This document shows positions 52,143 through 60,767 of a stretch of DNA of 64,000 nt, one piece after another. Both the position numbers and the translations under genes were made by a program. Position 1 is the stretch's first letter. Each line of letters starts with the position of its first letter. Under the pieces are notes generated by a model. The model was not told the origin of the DNA. It saw only the letters and a list, made by a program, of their open reading frames with translations, and searched no databases. Where the stretch lies: the NCBI GenBank assembly GCA_036273675.1, contig DASUHD010000178.1, positions 12,786-76,785 of the forward strand, in the 5' to 3' direction. This stretch comes from DAHUXT01 sp036273675 (GTDB taxonomy: Bacteria; Chloroflexota; Ktedonobacteria; Ktedonobacterales; JADMIN01).

Positions 52143-52631
52143 TCAGGCATCTGGGGTCTGAGTTGAAATGGCGCCAGAGGGCGCGCGCTCAAGGGTCTTT
52201 TTCAGACGATCCATTGCACGCAGATTCATCGGACGAATCAACAGCGGCCAGTTGATCGACTTAACGATCATGCCGACGACCCGCGGCAGTCGGGTACTAA
52301 TATGGCGCTCGATCAATGTTCCGTCACCATCTGACCGGAACGTGAACTCGTGCAAGAACTCGCCGTCAATGCCACGAGCAACAAATGCAAGCCGATCTGG
52401 AGGGGTAAGTTCGGTGATCACCACCTCAGAGTGGAAGGGCAAGCCAGCTGTTTTGCCCACGGAATGGAATGTACTTCCCACAACTACAGGGCCCGGTGCA
52501 TCGGCCTCAATGCGTAGTTCAGTACCAGACCATTCTGAGTGACGACTCAAATCCGACACGTATGCATATGCTGTGGCGGGTGGAACGGTGACATGTGTCT
52601 GATACGTCCAGACAAACGTCTTCGCAGCCAT
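52143..52631 (-). CDS. SRPBCC/START-like domain protein (polyketide cyclase/dehydrase family)
   Basis: This 162-residue protein has the helix-grip pattern: VWTYQTHVTVPPATAYAYVSDLSRHSEWS, GPVVVGSTFHSVGK, VVITELTPPDRLAFVARG and FTFRSDGDGTLIERHIS. Such proteins bind hydrophobic molecules in a deep pocket and some close polyketide rings or carry lipids. It starts behind GGAGAG and converges on the membrane protein gene. Its place in the locus makes binding of the acyl product likely, but no catalytic residues can be named. Confidence 0.85.
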   Translation of the reverse strand: MAAKTFVWTYQTHVTVPPATAYAYVSDLSRHSEWSGTELRIEADAPGPVVVGSTFHSVGKTAGLPFHSEVVITELTPPDRLAFVARGIDGEFLHEFTFRSDGDGTLIERHISTRLPRVVGMIVKSINWPLLIRPMNLRAMDRLKKTLERAPSGAISTQTPDA

Positions 52632-52675
52632 AAAACACTCTCCTCAAATAGGTTGTCCCGCTCGTAAGAGCATCT

Positions 52676-52703
52676 CAGCACGTCAGCATGTCAGCACGTC
52701 AGC
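52676..52703. repeat. 8-bp tandem repeat, three and a half units
   Basis: CAGCACGT, CAGCATGT, CAGCACGT and CAGC follow directly, upstream of the START-like gene. A 9-bp pair (GTCAGCACG twice) lies near 43930. These are microsatellite-like tracts. Confidence 0.75.
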
Positions 52704-52786
52704 TACTGCGCCCACTAATATCTATGGGACTATTCATAACGGACCAGCGTTATACGCTATTGCGCAGTTGCCCATATATGTGGGAA

Positions 52787-53539
52787 TCACGGCGACCAGG
52801 ACCAGAGGCGAAGGCTCGTAGGTGGCCCCTGGACAGCAACAGTCGCCACAAAGCCGGAATCCGGCGTGAGAGCATACAAAGACCATCTCGCCGCATCTTC
52901 GATACTGCCCGCAATGCGAAGCAGACGCGCAGAATCGGTCGGCGCCACGGAGACCGCAAACGAGTCCAGAGGGATGCTCATCCCTAGCCCCAGCGCCTTC
53001 ATAAAAGCCTCCTTTCGTGTCCAGCACGTGAAGAACGCCATCTGACGAGCAGGCATGGAGAGGCCCTGTAGGGCCACACGTTCCTCTGCCGCGAAGTAGA
53101 GTTCTGCCATCAGGTCAAAGTGGACGAGTGATCTGACGCGCTCAATATCTGCCCCTATTACGTGATTGCGTGTGACGGCGTAGAGCGCGATCCCTTCCGA
53201 GTGTGCGACATTGAACGACAAGAGCGATGCCTGACGAGGTGCGGCAAGTTCCGGCTTACCGTGCCGTCCGTATTGGAATTCAAGACTTTGCGGTTCAGCG
53301 CCCACATAACGCGCCAGAAGCATTCGCAGGCTTGCTCGTCCGACCACGTACCGCTGACGATCCCGCTCGAAGTGGAAGCGTTGCGCGCGCTCTCTCTCTC
53401 CTGGCGCGAGGATCGTTGTGAGCCAATGCACATGCCCGGGTGGCTGGTCGAGAAATACGCGATAGATGTGTATCTCGTTCTCAGCGAAATGAATCGAACT
53501 AGGAGCAACTATCCACTCCCTGGCAAGACAGTCCGTCAT
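52787..53539 (-). CDS. 4'-phosphopantetheinyl transferase (Sfp-like)
   Basis: This 250-residue protein has the two-fold pseudo-dimer pattern of Sfp: ILAPGERERAQRFHFERDRQRYVVGRASLRMLL in the first half, LSFNVAHSEG (binding loop), VIGADIERVR with the magnesium Asp and Glu, and the signature CWTRKEAFMKALGLGM. It converts apo- to holo-carrier domains. Its partners here are the ACP and PCP of the NRPS. It is transcribed with the P450 gene 109 bp upstream. Confidence 0.95.
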   Translation of the reverse strand: MTDCLAREWIVAPSSIHFAENEIHIYRVFLDQPPGHVHWLTTILAPGERERAQRFHFERDRQRYVVGRASLRMLLARYVGAEPQSLEFQYGRHGKPELAAPRQASLLSFNVAHSEGIALYAVTRNHVIGADIERVRSLVHFDLMAELYFAAEERVALQGLSMPARQMAFFTCWTRKEAFMKALGLGMSIPLDSFAVSVAPTDSARLLRIAGSIEDAARWSLYALTPDSGFVATVAVQGPPTSLRLWSWSP

Positions 53540-53648
53540 GTGTATCCCCTTGATTGCCCACAGCGCAAGAAGGCTCCAATCGCTTGTGACTGGCCGCGAC
53601 TGTCATACCTGTCATGCCCGTCAAATTGGTGCCTGCGTGACGTTACCA

Positions 53649-55085
53649 TCAGTCATGCGCTATGTCCTGCCCGTTGGAATCTGGCGACTCTCCGCTAAAG
53701 CGATGCATAGTCATCGGTATGCCGCCGCGGGGGCGCAATGTCACCAGCGGGTCTGGGATAACGCGGACGTCGGGTGATACGAGACGCAGTTGATAACGCG
53801 ACAGGATTGTCGCCAGGATCAGTTGCGCCTCCATCATGGCGAATTGATTGCCGATGCACTGGCGTGGGCCACCGCTAAAAGGAAAGTACACGAAACGGGC
53901 GCGTCCGGCGGCCCGCTCAGCGGCAAACCGTTCAGGATCGAAGGCGTCTGGCTGCTCCCAGAGGTCAGGGCGCCGATGCGTCACATACTGGAAGACCAGA
54001 ATGTATGCCCCCCCAGGTATGGTATAGCCACCGATCTCGTCGCCAGCCAAGGCGCGTCGTCCGAGCGCCCAAGCTGGCGGATAGAGACGCATCGTTTCCT
54101 CGACGACCATACGAGTCAGAGGGAACTGGGGAAGATCGTTGAACTGTGGCAGCCGCCCCAGCAGCGCCTGTTGATACTCCGAATACAGGTTTGCTATGAC
54201 ATTCGGGTGCTGTGCCAGCAGGTAGAATGTCCAGGCTAACGTGGTGGCGGTCGTTTCGTGACCCGCTATCAGCAATGTCATGATCTCATCGCGCATCTGC
54301 TGGTCCGACATACCCTCGCCTGTCTCTTCATCGCGCGCCTCAAGAAGCATAGCAAGGAGATCCTCGCGCTGACTGCCAGACATGCGACGCCTGCGAATGA
54401 TCGCGTCAACAACTTCATAGAGCTCGCGGCGCGGCGCACGCAACTGGTGACGTTGCGGTGTTGGGAGCAACAGAAGCCACGGCAGGTAATAGGCTTCCGC
54501 TAGCAGGTGATTCGACGTGCCGAGCGCGCGACTTACGCGTTGCATCTCCTCGTCCGATAGATCCGACCCAAACAGTGCATTGCAGACGATTGTCAAGGTG
54601 AGTCTGGACATCTCGTGCAGGATGTCGAATGGGGTGTCGTTGTCGACGCTATTGCTCGTCTCCAGATGGTCGAGCCATGCGACGGTAGCATCAATCATCA
54701 ATGTTGCAAAGGTAGCGACCCTATCACGATGGAACGCGGGCTGCATCAAGCGGCGCTGGTGCAGCCACGGCTTGCCGTCGTTGGTAAGCAGCCCGTTGCC
54801 CAGGATTAAGCTCAAGATGCGATACTCGGGGATTTGCTTGTCGTAGTTGAGATGATTTTCCTGTAGAACGTGGCGTACACCGTCTGGATGGAAGATCAAT
54901 GTCAGCCGACCCTTTAGTGTGGGAACAGAAACGACATCCCCGTAGCGCTGATGGAGCTCTAAGCTGAAGTCGAGCGCATGGCGCAAGAACCTGACTGTGT
55001 TCCCTGGTGCCGTATATGATGGCGGTCCAGGCAGACGGGATGCCTGCCGCCCACCAGGGCGGGACGATGGAAAGCCGATTGCCAT
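53649..55085 (-). CDS. Cytochrome P450 of the biosynthetic locus
   Basis: This 478-residue P450 starts at ATG 55085 behind GGAGGGAG. It has LPGPPSYTAPGN at the N-terminus, LTNDGKPWLHQRRLMQPAFHRDRV (C-helix), I-helix LIAGHETTATTLAW, K-helix ETMRLYPPAW, and haem loop FPFSGGPRQCIGNQFA with the axial Cys. This layout is CYP102/CYP4-like, typical of fatty-chain hydroxylases, and would suit an acyl substrate; that is inference. No ferredoxin or reductase gene is close. It differs clearly from the P450 at 5.2 kb (other I-helix and haem-loop residues). Confidence 0.94.
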   Translation of the reverse strand: MAIGFPSSRPGGRQASRLPGPPSYTAPGNTVRFLRHALDFSLELHQRYGDVVSVPTLKGRLTLIFHPDGVRHVLQENHLNYDKQIPEYRILSLILGNGLLTNDGKPWLHQRRLMQPAFHRDRVATFATLMIDATVAWLDHLETSNSVDNDTPFDILHEMSRLTLTIVCNALFGSDLSDEEMQRVSRALGTSNHLLAEAYYLPWLLLLPTPQRHQLRAPRRELYEVVDAIIRRRRMSGSQREDLLAMLLEARDEETGEGMSDQQMRDEIMTLLIAGHETTATTLAWTFYLLAQHPNVIANLYSEYQQALLGRLPQFNDLPQFPLTRMVVEETMRLYPPAWALGRRALAGDEIGGYTIPGGAYILVFQYVTHRRPDLWEQPDAFDPERFAAERAAGRARFVYFPFSGGPRQCIGNQFAMMEAQLILATILSRYQLRLVSPDVRVIPDPLVTLRPRGGIPMTMHRFSGESPDSNGQDIAHD

Positions 55086-55537
55086 GCAGCGTTCTCCCTC
55101 CGTGCGCCAACTAGCCATACCGTTGCCCACTTGGCTGGCCAGGATCTGGCCGCTCGGCGCGTACCTCATTGGCTGTCATACCTGGTACCCGCCGCTCAAT
55201 CGAAGTTGGTCGGATAGCTGTAGTGTACACCGATTTACGAGACGTGAACTATGGAAGTGACGAGCGCTTCAGCTATTCGACAGACGCTCGACATGATGCT
55301 GCGTACTGGCCTTACTCTTTCTGTTTCTCAGCATTGATTGGCGGTTCGTGAGCAGGCCGACCGTTCGCTGGCCACAGGTGAGCTTCAACAGGACGATTGT
55401 GTTATCTTACCTTCGATAGCCAGTCTATATCTCCGCCATTCCATGTCGTGTTGTGAGCCATGCGCGAATCATACTCGCGGCGGCCTCTTGGGCGTTTGCA
55501 GTTCGTAAGCTCTTGATAGATAGCGCGGAGGGCGCCA
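55086..55537. other. Divergent intergenic region
   Basis: This 452-base stretch separates the P450 gene from the CysRS fusion gene and must hold promoters for both. I could not single out convincing -35/-10 pairs or operators and see no gene. Confidence 0.5.
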
Positions 55538-57868
55538 GTGCCTCGCAAACACCAATCGTCGCCAGCAGCCAGCATAACTTCGTCGAGGAGCACGCCTGAA
55601 GTCGTACCTCGCGGTGGTCTACGACTCTTCAACACGCTCACGCGTACGACTGAGCCGATACAATCGCATACTCCCGGCGTCATACGGATGTACACTTGCG
55701 GACCCACGGTCTATCGCTATGTCCATATTGGCAATCTGCGTACCTACCTCATGGCCGACTGGATTCGGCGTGCCCTGGAGATTGATGGCCAATATCATGT
55801 CGAGATGGTGCAGAACATTACAGATGTCGGACATATGCGCCAAGATGCCCTAGATCGTGGCGAGGATAAAATGATTGCGGCAGCGCTAGCAGAGGGTAAG
55901 ACCCCTCACGAGATTGCCGGTTTTTATACTGATGCCTTTATGGCTGATATCGCGCGTCTAGGAATCCACCCAGCCTCGATATATCCCAGGGCCACGAATC
56001 ACGTTCCACAGATGATTGCTCTGATAGAGCGGCTTCTAGCGAGTCAGCACGCTTATGTATCTGGCGGCAATGTCTACTTCGATGTAGCAACCTTTCCCGC
56101 ATACGGATGTCTCTCTGGCAATTACAATGGTAGAGCCCTGCGCGAGGCAGTGCGTGTAGAGACGGATCCGCACAAGCGACATCCCAATGACTTTGCTCTG
56201 TGGAAAGCAGCGGAGCCGGGCCGGATGGTGAAATGGGAAAGCCCGTGGGGATCGGGCTTTCCCGGATGGCACATTGAGTGCAGCGCAATGGCTATTACCT
56301 ACCTGGGTGAAACGTTCGACATCCATACCGGCGCAGTCGATAACATCTTTCCCCACCACGAAGACGAAATTGCTCAAAGCGAGGCTGCAACTGGCAAGCC
56401 TTTTGCACATCACTGGGCGCACGCGCAACACCTACTTGCTGACGGCGTCAAAATGGCCAAATCTACCGGTAATGTGTATACACTCAGCGATCTGATAGCG
56501 CGCGGCTTTACTCCCGGCGACTTCCGGTATCTCTGCCTGACAGTGCATTATCGCCACCGGCTCAATTTTACCTTTACCTCGCTCCGCGCCGCCCGTAATG
56601 GGCTAAACCATCTGCGCGACCGAGTCATGCAACTGATGAATGAAGCTGACGACATACTTAAGTCACCTGCCATCGCGACCAAGTTCACCATGGACAACAT
56701 GCAGCAATGGCGCACGCGATTCTGGAGCGCGATACGTGCTGACCTCGGTCTGCCCGCAGCGCTTTCAACCCTGTGGGCGATGCTTGCCGCAAGCGAACTC
56801 GATGCCAGACAGAAGCTCATGTTGATTGGCGAATGGGATATCTTGTTGGGTCTCGAACTACTGATGACGGCACGCTCTTGGCCCGAAACCTCCAGCGCAC
56901 CTGAAGAAGTGAAGGCCCTCCTACGGCAGCGCGCGAAGGCGCGCAAACGAAAGGCATATGTGCGCGCGGACATGCTCCGTAAACGAATACGTACGCTCGG
57001 ATTCGAGACCCGCGATACTATCGACGGCGCACACGTACGCCCGGTGTTTGTGCCTGATGCCCTCGTCGGCGCGATCTCCACGCCTGACCAGGTCCCTTCC
57101 TTGTTGGACAAACCCAATATTGTTGATTACTCGGTGCTTCTCTACGCAACATTCTGGCCGGACGATCTGCGTCGATGCATTGAGAGTCTGCTAAACTCCG
57201 CGGAAAAAGTCTCTCTTGAAATTCTGGTGGTAGATGCCGGGGCAAACCAGAGCGGATTGATATGGCTCACCGAGCGTTCCCTCGAAGATAACCGGATACG
57301 TGTGATTCGGGCCGATCATGTGATGGGTGAGGCTGACGCGCGTAACGTGGCGATTCGTCAGAGCCGCGGCAAATACTGCGTAGTTATGGACACTAGCGTC
57401 GAACTCATAGGTGCTATCTGGGAACAGCTCAGACAGGCGCTCTGTCAACCGCATGTCGCGCTCGCTGGCGCGTACGGGCTAATTACACACGACCTGCGCC
57501 ATTTTGCGGAATCTGACGGTCCTGATGTCGATGCGTTGCAAGGCTACTTGATGGCCTTCCCACGTGCAGCAGTCCGACGCGTTGGCCTGATGGACCCTCG
57601 CTATCGCTTCTACAGGAACCTTGATCTCGATTACAGCTTTACGTTGCGACAGAAAGGGCGCAAGAAAGCCGCCACCGCTCCCGATCGAGCGGTTGTCGTG
57701 AGATTACCTGTCGTACGGCATGAGCACAGGATGTGGGAGAGCCTCAGCAAGGAGGAGCGTGCCAGGCAGAGCAAGCAGAATTTTGATGTATTTCTTCGCA
57801 AGTGGCATCATTACACACATTTGATAGATTCGTCGCCTGCTATGATCGCTGACAATCCCAACAACTGA
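55538..57868 (+). CDS. Cysteinyl-tRNA synthetase fused to a family-2-like glycosyltransferase domain
   Basis: One frame of 776 residues starts at GTG 55538 behind GGAGGG. Residues 25-515 are a full class-I CysRS: LRLFNTLTRT, YTCGPTVYRYVHIGNLRTY (zinc Cys and HIGH-type HIGN), PGWHIECSAMA (zinc Cys), PHHEDEIAQSEA (zinc His/Glu), KMAKSTGN (KMSKS) and a C-terminal helix pair RQRAKARKRKAYVRADMLRKRI. From about 525, DYSVLLYATFWPDDLRRCIESLLNS, EILVVDAGANQSG, GEADARNVAIRQSRGKYCVVMDTSVEL and MDPRYRFYRNLDLDYSFTLRQKGR follow the GT2 (GT-A) pattern, with weak DxD. This fusion is not a combination I know from standard CysRS. Whether it charges tRNA or serves a pathway is open. Confidence 0.88.
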   Translation: MPRKHQSSPAASITSSRSTPEVVPRGGLRLFNTLTRTTEPIQSHTPGVIRMYTCGPTVYRYVHIGNLRTYLMADWIRRALEIDGQYHVEMVQNITDVGHMRQDALDRGEDKMIAAALAEGKTPHEIAGFYTDAFMADIARLGIHPASIYPRATNHVPQMIALIERLLASQHAYVSGGNVYFDVATFPAYGCLSGNYNGRALREAVRVETDPHKRHPNDFALWKAAEPGRMVKWESPWGSGFPGWHIECSAMAITYLGETFDIHTGAVDNIFPHHEDEIAQSEAATGKPFAHHWAHAQHLLADGVKMAKSTGNVYTLSDLIARGFTPGDFRYLCLTVHYRHRLNFTFTSLRAARNGLNHLRDRVMQLMNEADDILKSPAIATKFTMDNMQQWRTRFWSAIRADLGLPAALSTLWAMLAASELDARQKLMLIGEWDILLGLELLMTARSWPETSSAPEEVKALLRQRAKARKRKAYVRADMLRKRIRTLGFETRDTIDGAHVRPVFVPDALVGAISTPDQVPSLLDKPNIVDYSVLLYATFWPDDLRRCIESLLNSAEKVSLEILVVDAGANQSGLIWLTERSLEDNRIRVIRADHVMGEADARNVAIRQSRGKYCVVMDTSVELIGAIWEQLRQALCQPHVALAGAYGLITHDLRHFAESDGPDVDALQGYLMAFPRAAVRRVGLMDPRYRFYRNLDLDYSFTLRQKGRKKAATAPDRAVVVRLPVVRHEHRMWESLSKEERARQSKQNFDVFLRKWHHYTHLIDSSPAMIADNPNN

Positions 57869-57889
57869 TGGAGGTCAATAGTTGTTGGG
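57857..57889 (+). terminator. Terminator-like hairpin overlapping the stop codon of the CysRS fusion
   Basis: CCCAACAACT and AGTTGTTGGG form a perfect 10-bp stem with a 13-base loop; the TGA stop lies across the end of the first arm. No T tract follows. Confidence 0.6.
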
Positions 57890-58121
57890 CAACTTGGGTC
57901 GAGTGGCCGCCTTCGGTGAGTCGATTTTCGTGGTTCGCTATCAAAGCGCCCATCGAATCTTTCGGGATTCTATCAAGACTTGGAGGCGTTGGCCAGCGAT
58001 ATCGATTTGGCGACAAGTGTGAGGACAAATCGCCTCCTGAGGGATAAAGCAACCCACTTCCCTCTCATTTTGTATTCTGACACAACGGTGATTGTCACGT
58101 ACGACAACGGATGATGTGCAT

Positions 58122-58340
58122 ATGGCAGCGAACGATTCTTTAAAGAGCAACTCGCCACAACACTCAGCTATCTCTGCTGCCAGCAATGAGCATTCGATAT
58201 ATGAACCAACCATAGGACTACTTGCTATCCTTATTCCTCTAACACTCATCAGCTTTGCCCTGCTATCCACCTCAACGGAGGATGACTTGCACAATTTGGC
58301 AGCGCCTTATGCATCGCGTTTCTTATCGATTTCTTATTAG
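58122..58340 (+). CDS. Hypothetical small single-helix membrane protein
   Basis: A 72-residue frame begins at ATG 58122 with a Ser/Asn-rich head, a single hydrophobic segment (IGLLAILIPLTLISFALLS) and a short polar tail. The ribosome-binding site is weak and the family is unknown. The base composition here is lower in GC than around it. It may be a real small protein or chance. Confidence 0.3.
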   Translation: MAANDSLKSNSPQHSAISAASNEHSIYEPTIGLLAILIPLTLISFALLSTSTEDDLHNLAAPYASRFLSISY

Positions 58341-58965
58341 GAGGCTGTATGGCGCACAACATCAATGAGAAGGACTCATTCGAGGGGCGCGGATAGTTAG
58401 ACTTGCTCCGTAGAATACCATTTAACATGTTCGTTGTTTTTCACATCGCCCGGTTGTTCCACATTATCCGTGTGATGTAGGCATTTCAAGGTTCAGCCTT
58501 TTAGAGGGAGACAAATGTTTATTGGGAAAGCGCTCTGCTCATTACCTTTTCATTGCTGCGATATTGATTTTCGTACTCGGAGCGATAGTCTCATGAGCAT
58601 TCGTGCAGGTAGCAAGTTGGACCTCACCTCATTATGCACTGTCAGTCCGACGACATTTGGCATAAGACGATATCCCGCATCGTAGGGCTTCATTCATAGG
58701 AACGATCGAGGGCCAAACACGAAACGCATAGCCCGAAGAATTGGCGGCCTGGAGAGGTTCTCAGGAATTTGCCACCAGAGTGGTTATGGTTCGCTGGTCG
58801 GCCACGATGGTGCCAATGTGTAATGTATATTGGAAGCCTAACGGATGTAGGCTTGCAGGCTCATCCTCCTCGAATCTTGGGACAAACGGGGGGCGCTACC
58901 TACATTTGGTATCATGCCAATTTGCCAGCGATGTTGCGTTCACTAATACCCCAAAGGAGTGCCCG
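58341..58965. other. Low-GC intergenic stretch ahead of the nitrilase-like gene
   Basis: I see no supported gene. The AAAGGAGT at 58953-58960 is the ribosome-binding site of the next gene and argues against the longer frame that begins at 58741. Confidence 0.5.
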
Positions 58966-60033
58966 ATGATCAAGCCCTATACGGCCGTTGGACTCATTCC
59001 CACTGTGCGCGGCATTCGCAACCGCTCCGACATCAAACGCAACCTCGACCGCCTCTCGCACCTCGTCAAAGCCGCCGTCTGGCTTTCGAGCCTGGATTTG
59101 CCGGTTAGGTTGATCGCCTTACCCGAGGGCGCGCTCCAGGGGTTCAATGATGAGGTCCTTGACCTGGATCATGTGCAGTTTGCTCGCGAATGTGCCATCG
59201 ACATCCCTGGCGAGGAGACGGAAGAATTGGGGAAGATGGCCCGCACCTATAACACATTCATCATGGCCCAGGCCAAAGCGCGCCACCCAGAGATTCAGGA
59301 TCGCTTCTTTAATGTCGGCTTTATTCTCAATCCCGCGGGCGAGGTGATATTGCAGCACTATAAAGTCTCACCGCTCTTCCCGGTCGAGCATTCTGTCTGC
59401 CCTCACGACATCATGGACTGGTGGACGCAGCGGTATGGCAAGACGCTTTCCGCCTTCTGGCCTGTCGCCGATACTGAGATCGGGCGCCTGGGTATCATGA
59501 TGGCCAATGAAGGCTCGTATCCCGAAAATGCTCGTGCTCTCGCGCTGAACGGGGCCGAAGTCGTCTACCGTGCCTCCTACCCGCACCCAGCAACCGGCAA
59601 CGACTTTTTCGAGATTCAGAGCCGGGCACGTGCCCTCGACAACAACCTGTATCTTGTCGCGCCCAACATGGGGACCTACTATCTCTTCCCGGAGGACGAC
59701 ACCCCGATAGACACCTTTGGCGGGCATTCCTACATATTCAACTACAGGGGCCAGATCGTCGGCAAACAGGAGTATGGTGCGGGCTCGACGTATGTCGCGG
59801 GAGTCATCGACATCGAAGCCCAGCGCGACCATCGCGCACGAGCACAGTGGGATAACTGGCTGAAAGACTTGCGCACCGAACTGTACCAACTCCTCTATGA
59901 GCAGCCGATCTACCCCAAGAACCTCTATTTGGATCGAGCACCCATGACGCATGCTGAGTATCGTGAGCAGGTCACACAGAAACAAGTCGATCTGATGCAT
60001 GAGCGGGGCATCTGGGTGAAGCCAGAGCGATAA
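58966..60033 (+). CDS. Aliphatic-amidase/nitrilase-like protein lacking the catalytic cysteine
   Basis: This 355-residue carbon-nitrogen hydrolase homologue starts at ATG 58966. The catalytic Glu (ALPEGALQG) and Lys (QHYKVSPLFPVEH) of the Glu-Lys-Cys triad are in place and the pattern after the nucleophile is that of amidases (GSYPENARALALNGAEVVYRASY). The position of Cys is Ala180 in GIMMANEGSYPE, where AmiE-type enzymes have ICDDGNYPE. So it cannot use the standard mechanism. It may be a binding or regulatory pseudoenzyme, or use another residue. It lies between the CysRS fusion and the CoxL-type gene on the same strand, with a hairpin after it. Confidence 0.85.
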   Translation: MIKPYTAVGLIPTVRGIRNRSDIKRNLDRLSHLVKAAVWLSSLDLPVRLIALPEGALQGFNDEVLDLDHVQFARECAIDIPGEETEELGKMARTYNTFIMAQAKARHPEIQDRFFNVGFILNPAGEVILQHYKVSPLFPVEHSVCPHDIMDWWTQRYGKTLSAFWPVADTEIGRLGIMMANEGSYPENARALALNGAEVVYRASYPHPATGNDFFEIQSRARALDNNLYLVAPNMGTYYLFPEDDTPIDTFGGHSYIFNYRGQIVGKQEYGAGSTYVAGVIDIEAQRDHRARAQWDNWLKDLRTELYQLLYEQPIYPKNLYLDRAPMTHAEYREQVTQKQVDLMHERGIWVKPER

Positions 60034-60043
60034 GACATTAACC

Positions 60044-60093
60044 CGACAGATTAGAACGAGGTGCTCATACAACATCCACGTTCTAATCTGTCG
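60044..60093 (+). terminator. Long inverted repeat after the nitrilase-like gene
   Basis: CGACAGATTAGAACG and CGTTCTAATCTGTCG form a perfect 15-bp stem around a 20-base loop, 10 bases after the stop codon. It is likely to act as terminator; the AT-rich arms would also suit an operator. Confidence 0.65.
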
Positions 60094-60767
60094 TTACGCT
60101 CTTCAGCAGCACTGAGCAGCGCCTTCGTCAATCGCGAACAACGAACGGACCAGCCCGAGCAGTTGCTCCGTCAGTTTGGTAGCGCGGTACTGTGGCATAC
60201 TGTGGCAATGGTTGCTGAATACCCAAGCCTGCTGAGGATCATGGCCACTGTTGTCGCTCAGGCACTTCTGTGTCTGTGGCTCGCCTCGTCCTACACATCG
60301 AGCCCCATACTGCCTGCCCAATCTCACAGCAGATCCCTACTCTGATCCCCAGATAATCGAACCGCCGCGGCACATATGCGGTCTGGTCGTTCGGCCTTGC
60401 CCCGACTATTGATGACTTTTCTCTGTCAACGTGCGGTCTCCTCTCTATTTGTCAATCTAGCAAGCGCCCGACCGGAAGTGCGTTGCCCTTGCGAGCGACA
60501 CCTCTCTGTGCCATAACTATGAGCGTGCCGTACGTATATACCACTGCATTACTCCGCACTACAACTACTATCCATTTGGAATCTTGGAATCGTCCAGCGA
60601 ATCGAGCATCCACGAGACAGGAGACCATGTCCGAGCCAGTTGCTCCACACTGCCGGCGTTGCCTAGCGCAGCACACATCGCCCGCCAGCAAAGGCCCCAT
60701 TAGTCGATTCCGATGCGCCCGATGGCGCGATGAGTGACCGTACAATCTAGAGCGGAGGTTTGCCGAT
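60094..60767. other. Intergenic stretch upstream of the CoxL-type gene
   Basis: No supported gene. Several frames of 70-150 codons exist on either strand, but they lack motifs and ribosome-binding sites. Confidence 0.5.

Noticed and set aside
55538..57868. CysRS-GT fusion as two adjacent genes joined by a missed stop
   Set aside because: The frame is continuous, the linker is protein-like and no ribosome-binding site plus start is visible at the junction near 57110.
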